9,859 nt of DNA from Burkholderiales bacterium (GCA_026461645.1 JAPJMP010000208.1:1-9859); one strand, 5' to 3'. Positions 1-6,896 are shown, counted from the first letter of the stretch. Numbers and translations are program-made. The notes: generated by a model not told the origin, from the sequence alone.

Positions 1-248
1 GCTAATGGGGTTAATTGTCCATTACTAGTTATGCTAAATTGTGATACTGTATTGTTATTGCTATAGCTATTAGTCACATAAGCAAAATTACCATTTGGGC
101 TTATTGCCATTCCTAATACTAAATTTACTCCACTAGTACTATTTTCAAAAGTTAATAAACCATTATTAGTTCTAATGCTGCTACCAATTTCACAGCCATT
201 TAATCCTAAACTTAATATTACAAATAATAAACACATCAATTTATTCAT
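1..248 (-). CDS. Partial lipoprotein with YVTN-type beta-propeller repeat (3' end outside window)
   Basis: An open frame of 82 codons reads leftwards from an ATG at 248 and leaves the window without a stop. The N-terminus MNKLMCLLFVILSLGLNGC is a lipoprotein signal peptide: a Lys near the start, a hydrophobic core, and a lipobox ending at Cys19 (L-N-G-C; Asn at -2 is uncommon but tolerated). Glu at +2 does not match the Asp inner-membrane retention signal of enterics, so an outer-membrane anchor is likely. Residues 48-82 hold one propeller blade: AISPNGNFAYVTNS, then NTVSQFSI and NGQLTPL. This is the repeat pattern of YVTN / 6-phosphogluconolactonase-like beta-propeller proteins, which are often surface or periplasmic. 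An SD site AGGGG (259-255) lies 6 nt before the ATG. The gene is divergent from the ribosomal operon. Substrate and function cannot be told; a lactonase activity should not be assumed. Confidence 0.8.
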   Translation of the reverse strand, partial: MNKLMCLLFVILSLGLNGCEIGSSIRTNNGLLTFENSTSGVNLVLGMAISPNGNFAYVTNSYSNNNTVSQFSITSNGQLTPL

Positions 249-285
249 ATTGTACCCCTAAATAAATTAAAACAAATCTAGTATA

Positions 286-313
286 ATTTTAAAAACTATC
301 TTACCATAGTCAA
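286..313 (-). promoter_or_regulatory. Probable promoter of the minus-strand lipoprotein gene
   Basis: Read on the minus strand, TTGACT (313-308) and TAAAAT (291-286) are separated by 16 nt. Each matches five of six sigma70 consensus bases. The expected start near 279 gives a leader of about 30 nt containing the AGGGG ribosome site. Assigned by pattern only. Confidence 0.5.
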
Positions 314-314
314 A

Positions 315-536
315 ATGACTGCATTTATAATTTTAACTAACAATTTATGCATCATTCTGAATTTAAATTCGCAAAGTATAAATCATTGCAAAGTGATAAT
401 CATGTTTTTATTCTATGGTATATTATTTCATGCGTCATTATTACACAATGGATTCGCTGATAAGAATAAAAAAATTTATACATTGATGATTTTAATAATT
501 TCTTTAATAATAAATCCATTTTTAATGTTAATCTGA
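315..536 (+). CDS. Doubtful small hydrophobic ORF (73 aa)
   Basis: I do not recognise this protein. The frame encodes 73 residues with a hydrophobic segment around 28-43 (IIMFLFYGILFHASLL), a polar turn FADKNKKIY, and a second segment around 54-73 that ends in NPFLMLI. Two helices joined by a basic turn, the second ending in N-P, loosely resemble small two-helix bacterial membrane proteins of the DUF6804 kind, but this rests on layout and not on a real match. The ATG at 315 has no SD site. An internal ATG at 402, with a weak AAAGTG upstream, would give a 44-residue version holding both helices. The ORF starts just beyond the -35 box of the divergent lipoprotein promoter. In AT-rich DNA an open frame of this size can arise by chance or be a gene remnant. 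If it is not a gene, 249-725 is non-coding apart from promoters and the rplN leader. Confidence 0.3.
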   Translation: MTAFIILTNNLCIILNLNSQSINHCKVIIMFLFYGILFHASLLHNGFADKNKKIYTLMILIISLIINPFLMLI

Positions 537-598
537 GCAAATTATTGTGCGTTTTGCCTTAGAGTTCTGGTAATTTTAAATTATTTTTGAAATAATAG

Positions 599-627
599 TT
601 GCATTCTAATAATCTTTGTGGTATAGT
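599..627 (+). promoter_or_regulatory. Probable spc operon promoter upstream of rplN
   Basis: TTGCAT (599-604) and TATAGT (622-627) are separated by exactly 17 nt, a good sigma70-type pair. The 30 bases upstream of the -35 box (about 569-598) are almost pure A/T, as in an UP element. They include a perfect 7-bp A/T inverted repeat (580-586 with 590-596). The predicted start near 634 leaves about 90 nt of leader before rplN. In E. coli the spc promoter also lies just before rplN, so the position fits. No transcription data are available here. Confidence 0.6.
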
Positions 628-653
628 TATGTTCTCATTCATGTAATAAATCT

Positions 654-716
654 GGTTCCCCAAATGCATAAGGGGTCCAAAACTGACCGCCATAGTGGTG
701 GGTTAAGTTGGAAAGG
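654..716 (+). promoter_or_regulatory. Structured 5' leader of the spc operon, abutting the rplN SD site
   Basis: This stretch is visibly richer in G+C than the DNA around it. Hairpin 1 pairs CCCC (658-661) with GGGG (672-675). Hairpin 2 spans 677-711: CCAA (677-680) with TTGG (708-711), CT (683-684) with AG (706-707), and an apical stem CCGCCA (687-692) with TGGTGG (696-701) across a TAG loop, with one G-U pair. Its 3' foot touches the SD site of rplN (AAAGG, 712-716). A competing pairing, GGTC (674-677) with GACC (685-688), would break both hairpins. The layout suits translational feedback by a ribosomal protein, but no known protein-binding motif was recognised, so a regulatory role is inferred. 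Confidence 0.4.
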
Positions 717-725
717 TAAATTCAA

Positions 726-1094
726 ATGATTCAAATGCAGACAGTATTGGATGTCGCAGATAATACTGGTGCACGTAAGATTATGTGCATTAAGGTTTTA
801 GGCGGCTCAAAACGACGTTATGCTGGTGTTGGTGATATTATAAAAGTATCAATTAAAGATGCAGCACCGCGTGGTCGTGTTAAAAAAGGTGATGTTTATA
901 ACGCTGTGGTAGTTAGAACGGCAAAAGGTGTTCGTCGTAATGATGGCGCTTTAGTTAAGTTTGATTCAAACGCAGCAGTTTTATTAAATGCTAAATTAGA
1001 ACCAATCGGAACACGTATTTTTGGTCCAGTAACACGTGAGTTACGTACTGAGAAGTTTATGAAGATTGTTTCATTAGCTCCTGAAGTAATTTAA
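726..1094 (+). CDS. rplN: 50S ribosomal protein L14 (uL14)
   Basis: This is a complete 122-residue L14, the usual bacterial length. It is a five-stranded beta-barrel protein on the 50S subunit face; it contacts 16S rRNA in an inter-subunit bridge and is the docking site of the silencing factor RsfS. The N-terminus [16 protein letters not shown] and the motifs MCIKVLGGS (20-28) and [13 protein letters not shown] (95-107) are diagnostic. The ATG has AAAGG 9 nt upstream. It is the first gene of the operon here, directly behind the promoter and structured leader. rpsQ, which normally precedes it at the end of the S10 operon, is missing. The stop codon overlaps the SD site of rplX. Confidence 0.98.
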   Translation: MIQMQTVLDVADNTGARKIMCIKVLGGSKRRYAGVGDIIKVSIKDAAPRGRVKKGDVYNAVVVRTAKGVRRNDGALVKFDSNAAVLLNAKLEPIGTRIFGPVTRELRTEKFMKIVSLAPEVI

Positions 1095-1105
1095 GGTAGT
1101 AAAAT

Positions 1106-1420
1106 ATGAAAAAAATTCGTAAGGGTGATCAAGTAATTGTTATTGCTGGTAACGATAAAGGCAAAACTGGTGAAGTATTGCAAATTCTAAATAATGATAG
1201 AGTTGTTGTGTCTGGAGTAGCTGTTGCTAAAAAACACACTAAACCAAATCCAGCTAAAAGTATAGTAGGTGGAATATTAGATAAGAATTTACCTATTCAT
1301 ATTTCTAATGTAGCAATTTACAATAGTGAAACTAAAAAGGCTGATCGTGTTGGAATCAAACAAGAAGAACAAGGTCAAAAAATCCGTGTTTTCAAATCCA
1401 ACGGCAAGCAAGTAGGTTAA
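1106..1420 (+). CDS. rplX: 50S ribosomal protein L24 (uL24)
   Basis: A complete 104-residue L24. The protein binds the 5' region of 23S rRNA and is one of the assembly-initiating proteins of the 50S subunit, sitting near the peptide exit. A KOW motif covers about residues 6-32 ([20 protein letters not shown]). The segment [16 protein letters not shown] is the usual family sequence. Translation starts 11 nt after the rplN stop, and the SD site (AAGG) overlaps that stop (TAAGG), which suggests coupling. Length and order match other proteobacteria. Confidence 0.98.
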   Translation: MKKIRKGDQVIVIAGNDKGKTGEVLQILNNDRVVVSGVAVAKKHTKPNPAKSIVGGILDKNLPIHISNVAIYNSETKKADRVGIKQEEQGQKIRVFKSNGKQVG

Positions 1421-1432
1421 AAGGTATAAAAA

Positions 1433-1969
1433 ATGGCAAGATTAAAAGAATTTTATGTAAAAAATGTTGTACCTGAATTGATGAAGCAATTCAATTACAG
1501 CTCAGTAATGGAAGTGCCACGTATTGAAAAAATTACTATCAATATGGGGGTTGGCGAAGCGATTGCTGATAAAAAAGTAATGGAATTTGCAGTCGGTGAT
1601 TTAACTAAAATTGCAGGACAAAAACCAGTTGTAACTAAAGCACGCAAGTCAATTGCTGCATTTAAAATTAGAACCGGCTATCCTGTTGGATGTAAAGTTA
1701 CGTTACGTAAATTAAGAATGTACGAATTTCTTGATAGACTAGTAAATATTGCGTTACCGCGTGTACGTGATTTTAGAGGATTACCAGCTAAAGCTTTTGA
1801 TAAATTTGGTAATTACAATTTTGGAATTAAAGAACAAATAATATTTCCTGAAATTGAATATGATAAAGTTGATGTACTTCGTGGTATGAACATAACTATC
1901 ACTACAACAGCTAAAACAAGTAATGAAGCAAGAGCTTTACTTAAAGCTTTTAACCTTCCAATTAAGTAA
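1433..1969 (+). CDS. rplE: 50S ribosomal protein L5 (uL5)
   Basis: A complete 178-residue L5, one residue short of the E. coli length. With L18 and 5S rRNA it forms the 5S RNP of the central protuberance. The start [17 protein letters not shown] and the segments [10 protein letters not shown] (34-43) and [18 protein letters not shown] (63-80) are typical; the latter is the loop that reaches towards P-site tRNA. The SD site AAGG (1421-1424) lies 8 nt before the ATG. In E. coli, S8 represses the spc mRNA at the start of rplE. I could not find a comparable fold around this start, so that control may be lost or moved here. Confidence 0.98.
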   Translation: MARLKEFYVKNVVPELMKQFNYSSVMEVPRIEKITINMGVGEAIADKKVMEFAVGDLTKIAGQKPVVTKARKSIAAFKIRTGYPVGCKVTLRKLRMYEFLDRLVNIALPRVRDFRGLPAKAFDKFGNYNFGIKEQIIFPEIEYDKVDVLRGMNITITTTAKTSNEARALLKAFNLPIK

Positions 1970-1989
1970 TATAAAAGGATCATAAAAAT

Positions 1990-2295
1990 ATGACAAGATT
2001 GGCCTTAATCGAAAGAGAAGCAAAGCGTGCAAGAACTGTAAAAAAATTTACAGCCAAACGTGCCGCAATATTTGCGATTTTAAATAGTAGTGAAGCAACT
2101 GATGATGAAAAATTTGAAGCACGCATTGCTTTACAAAAATTACCGCGTAACGCATCTCCTATTAGACAACGTAATCGTTGTGCTCTAACAGGAAGACCGC
2201 GTGGTACTTTCCGTAAATTTGGTATAGCGCGAAATAAGCTAAGAGAATTAGCGCTAAAAGGTGAAATTCCAGGTGTAATTAAGGCTAGCTGGTAG
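1990..2295 (+). CDS. rpsN: 30S ribosomal protein S14, zinc-free long form (uS14)
   Basis: A complete 101-residue S14 located in the head of the 30S subunit and needed for late assembly. It is the long, zinc-independent type: it has no CxxC...CxxC cluster, only the single Cys in [12 protein letters not shown] (61-72). LPRNASP (51-57) and the C-terminal GVIKASW are also diagnostic. AAAAGGA (1973-1979) lies 10 nt upstream of the ATG. It follows rplE by 20 nt and precedes rpsH by 19 nt. An antisense open frame across this gene is only a reading-frame shadow. Confidence 0.98.
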   Translation: MTRLALIEREAKRARTVKKFTAKRAAIFAILNSSEATDDEKFEARIALQKLPRNASPIRQRNRCALTGRPRGTFRKFGIARNKLRELALKGEIPGVIKASW

Positions 2296-2314
2296 AATAA
2301 GGAGTGTCTATAAA

Positions 2315-2704
2315 ATGATGCAAGATACAATTGCAGATATGCTAACAAGAATAAGAAATGCTCAATCAGCTCATAAAGAAACTGTAGTAATGCCTTCATC
2401 GAAAGTAAAGGCTTCGATTGCTGCAGTTCTTAAAGATGAAGGGTATATTGATGAATATAATGTTTCTGGCGAAGTGAAGCCAGAACTTTCAATTAAATTA
2501 AAATACTATGCTGGTAAGCCAGTAATAGAAAAAATTGAACGTGTTTCACGACCTGGTTTAAGAATATATCGTGGATTTAATGAATTACCAACTGTTATGA
2601 ATGGTCTTGGTGTTGCAATAGTATCAACTTCTAAAGGGGTTATTACTGATAGACGCGCACGTGATCTTCAAATTGGTGGTGAAGTTATTTGTGTTGTGGC
2701 CTAG
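2315..2704 (+). CDS. rpsH: 30S ribosomal protein S8 (uS8)
   Basis: A complete 129-residue S8. It binds helix 21 of 16S rRNA in the central domain and is a core assembly protein; in E. coli it also represses the spc operon. [14 protein letters not shown] near the N-terminus, VSRPGLRIY (77-85) and [15 protein letters not shown] (104-118) are characteristic; the last contains the S-T-S-x-G rRNA-binding signature. Two ATGs stand in tandem at 2315 and 2318. AAGGAG (2299-2304) is 10 nt from the first and 13 from the second, so the first is preferred, giving Met-Met-Gln. The stop overlaps the GGGAG of rplF. Confidence 0.98.
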   Translation: MMQDTIADMLTRIRNAQSAHKETVVMPSSKVKASIAAVLKDEGYIDEYNVSGEVKPELSIKLKYYAGKPVIEKIERVSRPGLRIYRGFNELPTVMNGLGVAIVSTSKGVITDRRARDLQIGGEVICVVA

Positions 2705-2717
2705 GGAGTAGAAGAAT

Positions 2718-3254
2718 ATGTTGTCTCGTATAGCAAAAATACCTTTAAACATTCCTAATGGCATAGAGGTTGTAGTAAATGGTTCTAATGTAAAAGTAAA
2801 GGGCTCATTAGGTTCAGATGAATTTACTTTTGCCGATTTAGTAGAAATCATTAAAAAAGATAATTCTATTATGTTTAATGCTAAAGAAGAAAGCATTGCA
2901 GCTAAGGCTTTATCAGGAACAATTAGAGCAATTATTAATAATATGATAATTGGCGTTAGTACTGGGTTTGAAAAAAAATTAACTATCAACGGAGTTGGAT
3001 TTAGAGCTCAAGCACAAGGTGCAAATTTAAATTTAACTTTAGGCTATTCACATCCGGTATCTTATGCAGCTCCTAAGGGAATTAAAATTGAAACTCCTAG
3101 CCAAAATGAAGTTGTCATAAAAGGTGTAAATAAACAATTAGTTGGTCAAGTTGCAGCTGATATTAGATCTTTAAGACCAGTTGAACTATATAAAGGTAAG
3201 GGAATTCGTTATTCTAATGAACAAGTTACCTTAAAAGAAACTAAGAAGAAATAA
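2718..3254 (+). CDS. rplF: 50S ribosomal protein L6 (uL6)
   Basis: A complete 178-residue L6, close to the 177 of E. coli. It has two related alpha/beta domains and lies near the GTPase-associated centre and sarcin-ricin loop, where elongation factors dock. SRIAKIPLNIPNGIEV at the N-terminus, GVGFRAQ (92-98) and the C-terminal RPVELYKGKGIRY (153-165) identify it. The middle (residues 34-80) is Ile/Asn-rich and less conserved, consistent with AT pressure. The ATG is preceded by GGGAG (2704-2708), whose first G is the last base of the rpsH stop, pointing to coupled translation. Confidence 0.98.
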   Translation: MLSRIAKIPLNIPNGIEVVVNGSNVKVKGSLGSDEFTFADLVEIIKKDNSIMFNAKEESIAAKALSGTIRAIINNMIIGVSTGFEKKLTINGVGFRAQAQGANLNLTLGYSHPVSYAAPKGIKIETPSQNEVVIKGVNKQLVGQVAADIRSLRPVELYKGKGIRYSNEQVTLKETKKK

Positions 3255-3267
3255 TTAGGAAAGTAAT

Positions 3268-3618
3268 ATGAAAAATATTAAACTTGCTCGTTTAAGACGT
3301 GCTAAAAAAACTAGATTAAAAATAAGTGAGTTACAAGCAAAACGACTTGTTGTTTTTAAATCAAATACGCATATTTATGCTCAAATTATTGATGAAACCG
3401 GAGCTAAGGTTCTAGTTCAAACATCTAGCTTAGTTAAAGAATTAAAATTAAGTAATGGTGGTAATATTGAAGCAGCTAAAGTAATTGGTAAACAAATTGC
3501 CGAAAAAGCAAAACAAGCTGGAATTACTCAAGTGGCTTTTGATAGATCAGGATTTCATTATCATGGTCGCATTAAAGCTTTAGCTGAAACTGCACGTGAA
3601 CACGGTTTAGTATTCTAA
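3268..3618 (+). CDS. rplR: 50S ribosomal protein L18 (uL18)
   Basis: A complete 116-residue L18, a 5S rRNA-binding protein of the central protuberance and partner of L5. The basic N-terminus (residues 5-25, many Lys/Arg), [16 protein letters not shown] (26-41) and [20 protein letters not shown] (91-110) are family signatures. AGGA (3257-3260) is 7 nt before the ATG. It follows rplF by 13 nt and precedes rpsE by 14 nt, the standard order in bacteria. Confidence 0.98.
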   Translation: MKNIKLARLRRAKKTRLKISELQAKRLVVFKSNTHIYAQIIDETGAKVLVQTSSLVKELKLSNGGNIEAAKVIGKQIAEKAKQAGITQVAFDRSGFHYHGRIKALAETAREHGLVF

Positions 3619-3632
3619 GTGGAGAATAAAAG

Positions 3633-4130
3633 ATGACTGAAGTTAAAGATCAATTAATTGAAAAGATGATTAGCGTTAACCGTGTTACTAAAGTGGTAAA
3701 GGGTGGACGTATAATGGGATTTGCTGCTCTAACTGTTGTTGGCGATGGCGATGGCTCAATTGGTATGGGTAAAGCTAAATCAAAAGAGGTTCCGGTTGCA
3801 GTACAAAAAGCGGTTAAAGAAGCGCGTAAAAGTATGATTAAAGTTTCATTAAAAAGTGGGACTATACATCATACAGTTACAGCAAGTCATGGAGCTACCA
3901 CAGTATACTTAAAACCAGCACAAGACGGTATTGGTATTATTGCTGGTGGTGCTATGCGTGCAATATTTGAAGCTGTAGGTGTTAAAAATATAATTTCTAA
4001 AGTTCATGGTTCAACCAATCCATATAATGTAGTTAGAGCTACTTTAAATGCATTGCAAAGTGTCTACACTCCAGCTGAAATTGCAGCTAAAAGAGGTAAA
4101 ACTGTTGAAGAAATATTAGGAGCTAAATAA
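3633..4130 (+). CDS. rpsE: 30S ribosomal protein S5 (uS5)
   Basis: A complete 165-residue S5 (E. coli 167). It lies at the mRNA entry and decoding region and affects accuracy. The N-terminal double-stranded-RNA-binding-like domain spans about residues 10-75 and includes [20 protein letters not shown] (37-56). The C-terminal domain carries GIIAGG (101-106) and [13 protein letters not shown] (126-138). The loop [10 protein letters not shown] (18-27), where changes give spectinomycin resistance in other bacteria, looks intact. GGAG (3621-3624) precedes the ATG by 8 nt. The 3' end contains the SD site of rpmD. Confidence 0.98.
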   Translation: MTEVKDQLIEKMISVNRVTKVVKGGRIMGFAALTVVGDGDGSIGMGKAKSKEVPVAVQKAVKEARKSMIKVSLKSGTIHHTVTASHGATTVYLKPAQDGIGIIAGGAMRAIFEAVGVKNIISKVHGSTNPYNVVRATLNALQSVYTPAEIAAKRGKTVEEILGAK

Positions 4131-4131
4131 T

Positions 4132-4320
4132 ATGACTAAAAGTAAAGACACTCTTAAAGTTACATTAGTTAAAAGCTTAATTGGTCGTAAATCAAGCCAT
4201 ATTAATTGTGCGCATGGTTTAGGGTTAAAAAAAATTAATCAAACTGTAGAAGTTATAGACAGTGTTGAAAATCGTGGAATGATTAATGAAATTTCATATT
4301 TAGTAAAGTGTGAGAAATAA
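4132..4320 (+). CDS. rpmD: 50S ribosomal protein L30 (uL30)
   Basis: A complete 62-residue L30 of the short bacterial form (about 58-61 in most species). The core [15 protein letters not shown] followed by [16 protein letters not shown] is the family pattern; it is a small alpha/beta protein on the solvent face of the 50S subunit. It starts 1 nt after the rpsE stop, and its SD site AGGAG (4118-4122) lies inside rpsE, so the two are almost certainly co-translated. Only 2 nt separate its stop from rplO. Confidence 0.97.
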   Translation: MTKSKDTLKVTLVKSLIGRKSSHINCAHGLGLKKINQTVEVIDSVENRGMINEISYLVKCEK

Positions 4321-4322
4321 TT

Positions 4323-4748
4323 ATGTTATTAAATACAATTAAACCTGCAAAAGGTGCAAAACATGCTCCGAAAAGAGTTGGTCGTGGTATTGGTTCAGGT
4401 CTAGGTAAAACAGCTACACGCGGTCATAAAGGTCAAAAAAGCCGTGCTGGTGGTTTCCATAAGGTTGGATTTGAAGGTGGTCAAATGCCTCTTCAAAGAA
4501 GATTGCCTAAACGTGGATTTAATTCATTAAACGTGAATTGTGAAGTTCGTTTATCTGAACTTAATGTATTAGAAGCAAATGAAGTGGATAGATTGACTTT
4601 AGTTAAGCATAATTTAGTTTCAATTCATGCAAATAGAATTAAGATTGTTAATACCGGAAAAATTGAAAAAGCTATTACTGTGCGTGGTATTAAAGTAACT
4701 AAAGCTGCTAAAGCTGCCATCGAAGCTTGTGGTGGTAAAGTAGAATAA
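4323..4748 (+). CDS. rplO: 50S ribosomal protein L15 (uL15)
   Basis: A complete 141-residue L15 (E. coli 144), an rRNA-binding protein with a long Gly/Arg/Lys-rich N-terminal extension threading into 23S r[14 protein letters not shown] (20-30), [12 protein letters not shown] (33-44) and [18 protein letters not shown] (49-66) are diagnostic; the C-terminal half is the globular domain. The ATG comes 2 nt after the rpmD stop and only a weak SD (GTGAG, 4309-4313) is visible, so initiation probably depends on coupling to rpmD. Start and length agree with the family. Confidence 0.98.
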   Translation: MLLNTIKPAKGAKHAPKRVGRGIGSGLGKTATRGHKGQKSRAGGFHKVGFEGGQMPLQRRLPKRGFNSLNVNCEVRLSELNVLEANEVDRLTLVKHNLVSIHANRIKIVNTGKIEKAITVRGIKVTKAAKAAIEACGGKVE

Positions 4749-4772
4749 TTGAATAGTTTTGTAGAGTAGAAT

Positions 4773-6062
4773 ATGATTACTAAAGCGAATAAATTTGGCG
4801 AACTAAAAAAAAGAATATTCTTTTTAATTGGTGCACTAATCGTTTTTAGAATTGGAGCTCATATTCCTGTGCCTGGAATTGATCCAGTTCAGCTTGCAAA
4901 ACTTTTTAAATCAAGCCAAGCTGGATTTTTAGATATGGTAAATATGTTCTCTGGTGGTGCTTTATCAAGATTTACCATTTTTGCATTAGGGATTATGCCA
5001 TACATTTCAGCATCGATTATTTTACAATTATCCTCTGAAGTTTTTCCAGTATTGATTCAATTGAAAAAAGAGGGTGAATCTGGAAGAAAGAAGATTACTC
5101 AATATACACGTTATGCAACAGTTTTAATTGCTACTGTACAAAGTTTCGGTATAGCTGCAATGTTGTATAAACAACCTAATTTAGTTACTTCAACTGAACT
5201 GCAATTCTTTATTACAGCAGTAATTTGTTTAGTTGCAGGCACAATGTTTTTAATGTGGTTGGGTGAGCAAATTACTGAGCGTGGTATTGGTAATGGAGCT
5301 TCAATGATTATTACCATTGGTATTATTTCTGGATTACCTGGCAGTATTGGCAAAACATTATCGTTAACAGCAAATGGATCAATGTCAATTTTTGTAGCGA
5401 TTCTGATATTTTTGCTGGTAATATTAATTACCTATGTTGTAGTTTTTGTTGAGCGTGCGCAACGTAAAATTCCAGTTAATTATGCTAAAAGACAAGTTGG
5501 TAATAAAATTATGCAAGGTCAAAGTACGCATTTGCCGTTAAAAATTAATTTATCTGGGGTTATTCCACCAATATTTGCATCAGCAATTATATTACTTCCA
5601 GCAACTGCATTAGGTTGGATTGGTCATGGCAAACTTAGTTTTTTATCTAGTTTTGCTGATTCACTTCATCCTGGGCAACCTGTGTATGTAATTTTATATG
5701 CCTCAGCAATTATATTTTTCTGTTTCTTTTATACGGCTTTAGTGTTTAACCCAAAAGATACAGCAGATAATTTAAAGAAAAGTGGTGCATTTATTCCTGG
5801 AATTAGACCGGGTGATAATACAGCGCGGTACATCGAAAAAGTTATTTTACGTTTAACTTTATCAGGTGCAATTTATGTAACATTAATTTGTTTACTACCT
5901 GAATTTTTAATTTTGAAATGGAATGTACCGTTTTATTTTGGTGGTACTTCATTATTGATCGTAGTTGTAGTTTTAATGGATTTTATGACTCAAGTACAAT
6001 CACAAATAATGTCAGTTCAATATCAAAGTTTATTAAAAAAAGCAAATTTAACTAGTTTTTAA
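4773..6062 (+). CDS. secY: Protein translocase channel subunit SecY
   Basis: A complete 429-residue SecY, the ten-helix pore of the SecYEG inner-membrane translocon that exports and inserts nascent proteins with SecA or the ribosome. Visible helices include residues 14-31, 68-88, 110-130, 143-163, 207-226, 261-282, 304-325, 362-382 and 389-409. Hallmarks are HIPVPGID (30-37), [16 protein letters not shown] (71-86), [10 protein letters not shown] (98-107), ERGIGNG (169-175), the cytoplasmic loop FIPGIRPG (340-347, with the Arg needed for SecA action) and [16 protein letters not shown] (385-400). It is about 14 residues shorter than E. coli SecY, mainly at the N-terminus; an in-frame TAG at 4767 rules out an upstream extension. 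The SD site is weak (GAG, 4764-4766), 24 nt after rplO. Confidence 0.98.
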   Translation: MITKANKFGELKKRIFFLIGALIVFRIGAHIPVPGIDPVQLAKLFKSSQAGFLDMVNMFSGGALSRFTIFALGIMPYISASIILQLSSEVFPVLIQLKKEGESGRKKITQYTRYATVLIATVQSFGIAAMLYKQPNLVTSTELQFFITAVICLVAGTMFLMWLGEQITERGIGNGASMIITIGIISGLPGSIGKTLSLTANGSMSIFVAILIFLLVILITYVVVFVERAQRKIPVNYAKRQVGNKIMQGQSTHLPLKINLSGVIPPIFASAIILLPATALGWIGHGKLSFLSSFADSLHPGQPVYVILYASAIIFFCFFYTALVFNPKDTADNLKKSGAFIPGIRPGDNTARYIEKVILRLTLSGAIYVTLICLLPEFLILKWNVPFYFGGTSLLIVVVVLMDFMTQVQSQIMSVQYQSLLKKANLTSF

Positions 6063-6092
6063 TTTTGATTACTTAGAAAGTTGTAAATATTT

Positions 6093-6311
6093 ATGGCAAA
6101 AGATGATGTGATACAGTTTGAAGGGGAAGTTGTTGAAGCTTTACCTAATACAATGTTTCGCGTTAAATTGGAAAACAATCATGTAGTGTTGTGTCATATT
6201 TCCGGAAAAATGCGAATGAACTATATACGTATTCTACCTGGAGATAAGGTTACGGTTGAGATGACGCCGTATGATTTAAATAAAGCACGTATCGTGTTTC
6301 GTGCAAAATAA
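6093..6311 (+). CDS. infA: Translation initiation factor IF-1
   Basis: A complete 72-residue IF1, the exact standard length. It is a single S1-like OB-fold protein that fills the ribosomal A site during initiation and assists IF2 and IF3. [12 protein letters not shown] (17-28), [20 protein letters not shown] (35-54) and [15 protein letters not shown] (58-72) are unmistakable. The sequence resembles the betaproteobacterial operon-borne infA. Its place between secY and rpmJ is the betaproteobacterial (and Gram-positive) arrangement, unlike E. coli. It begins 30 nt after secY with only a weak SD (AGAAAG, 6075-6080). Confidence 0.97.
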   Translation: MAKDDVIQFEGEVVEALPNTMFRVKLENNHVVLCHISGKMRMNYIRILPGDKVTVEMTPYDLNKARIVFRAK

Positions 6312-6329
6312 ATTTTTTTGAGGTTTATA

Positions 6330-6443
6330 ATGAGAGTTCAGCCTTCAGTTAAAAAGATTTGTAGAAATTGTAAAATTATTCGTCGACATGGTGTGGTCCG
6401 TGTAATTTGCAAAGAAGCAAGACATAAGCAAAGACAAGGTTAA
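6330..6443 (+). CDS. rpmJ: 50S ribosomal protein L36, zinc-binding type (bL36)
   Basis: A complete 37-residue L36. The protein begins [19 protein letters not shown] and ends ARHKQRQG. Cys11, Cys14, Cys27 and His32 form the CxxC...C...H zinc site, so this is the zinc-containing form. L36 is the smallest protein of the 50S subunit and stabilises 23S rRNA folding. TGAGG (6319-6323) lies 6 nt before the ATG and 7 nt after the infA stop. The N-terminal half is, from memory, the same as in Neisseria L36, which supports a placement near Neisseriales. It is the last gene before an 87-nt gap. Confidence 0.97.
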   Translation: MRVQPSVKKICRNCKIIRRHGVVRVICKEARHKQRQG

Positions 6444-6459
6444 CATTTATAAAGTTAAT

Positions 6460-6489
6460 TTTACTAATATAGTAAATTTATAGTATAAT
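6460..6489 (+). promoter_or_regulatory. Possible alpha-operon promoter with an inverted repeat over the -35 box
   Basis: The 87-nt gap between rpmJ and rpsM is nearly all A/T. TATAAT (6484-6489) is a perfect -10 box. TTTACT (6460-6465), 18 nt upstream, matches four of six -35 bases. TTTACTA (6460-6466) is repeated inverted as TAGTAAA (6470-6476) with 3 nt between, so the -35 box sits inside a 17-bp dyad. Pairing extends to three more bases (6456-6458 with 6478-6480) after one mismatch. No run of T follows, so this does not look like a terminator. A TATAAT can arise by chance in such DNA, so confidence is moderate. Confidence 0.45.
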
Positions 6490-6530
6490 GTTGGATTAAT
6501 TTAAATATTTATTTTTTATGAGGTAAGTTG

Positions 6531-6896
6531 ATGGCCCGCATCGCTGGTGTAAATATTCCAGATAACGCACATATAGTTATTGGATTGCAACATATATATG
6601 GAATTGGATCTTCACGTGCTAAACAAATTTGTGTAACGGCAAAAGTGGATCCTCAAACTAAAGTTAAAGATTTAGAAAGTGAAAAAATGGAAACGGTACG
6701 TAATCTAGTATCTACCTTTGTGGTAGAGGGTGATTTACGTCGTGAAGTTTCGATGAATATCAAACGTCTAATCGATTTAAAATGTTATCGCGGTGGACGT
6801 CACTTAAAGGGATTACCTGTTCGTGGTCAACGCACTAAGACTAATGCTCGTACCAGAAAAGGCCCAAGAAAAGCTATAACTGGTAAGAAAATTTAG
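6531..6896 (+). CDS. rpsM: 30S ribosomal protein S13 (uS13)
   Basis: A complete 121-residue S13, which sits in the head of the 30S subunit and contacts P-site tRNA and the 50S subunit. The start [10 protein letters not shown] is the family N-terminus. The in-frame TTG three bases earlier (6528) should not be used, since GAGG (6520-6523) is 7 nt from the ATG at 6531. The helix-two-turn-helix region includes [10 protein letters not shown] (21-30), and the basic tail carries [18 protein letters not shown] (94-111). In E. coli the start of rpsM is where S4 binds to repress the alpha operon. No matching pseudoknot was evident in the AT-rich leader here. It is the first gene of the alpha group. Confidence 0.98.
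   Translation: MARIAGVNIPDNAHIVIGLQHIYGIGSSRAKQICVTAKVDPQTKVKDLESEKMETVRNLVSTFVVEGDLRREVSMNIKRLIDLKCYRGGRHLKGLPVRGQRTKTNARTRKGPRKAITGKKI

Noticed and set aside
282..287. Plus-strand TATAAT as a promoter for the small ORF at 315
   Set aside because: The matching -35 position (259-264, TAAATA) is a poor match and the box lies in A/T-rich DNA that already serves the minus-strand promoter.
580..596. Perfect 7-bp hairpin ATTATTT-TTG-AAATAAT as a terminator of upstream transcription
   Set aside because: The stem has no G or C and no T run follows. It fits better as part of the A/T tract upstream of the spc promoter.
1405..1470. S8 repressor site at the rplX-rplE junction, as in E. coli
   Set aside because: No stem with the expected helix-21-like internal loop could be drawn; the region is too A-rich.
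1980..2399. Minus-strand open frame of 139 codons across rpsN and rpsH
   Set aside because: It lies wholly over two well-conserved plus-strand genes, has no recognisable product, and reads as a frame shadow. The same holds for minus-strand frames at 2624-2989, 5111-5353 and 8467-8805 and the plus-strand frame at 7756-7938.
3684..3713. Possible spectinomycin-resistance change in the S5 loop
   Set aside because: [10 protein letters not shown] is present without deletion or substitution of the key residues.
6528..6530. In-frame TTG one codon before the rpsM ATG, giving Met-Met-Ala-Arg
   Set aside because: The ATG at 6531 gives the conserved [10 protein letters not shown] start and is spaced 7 nt from GAGG; the TTG would be only 4 nt away.
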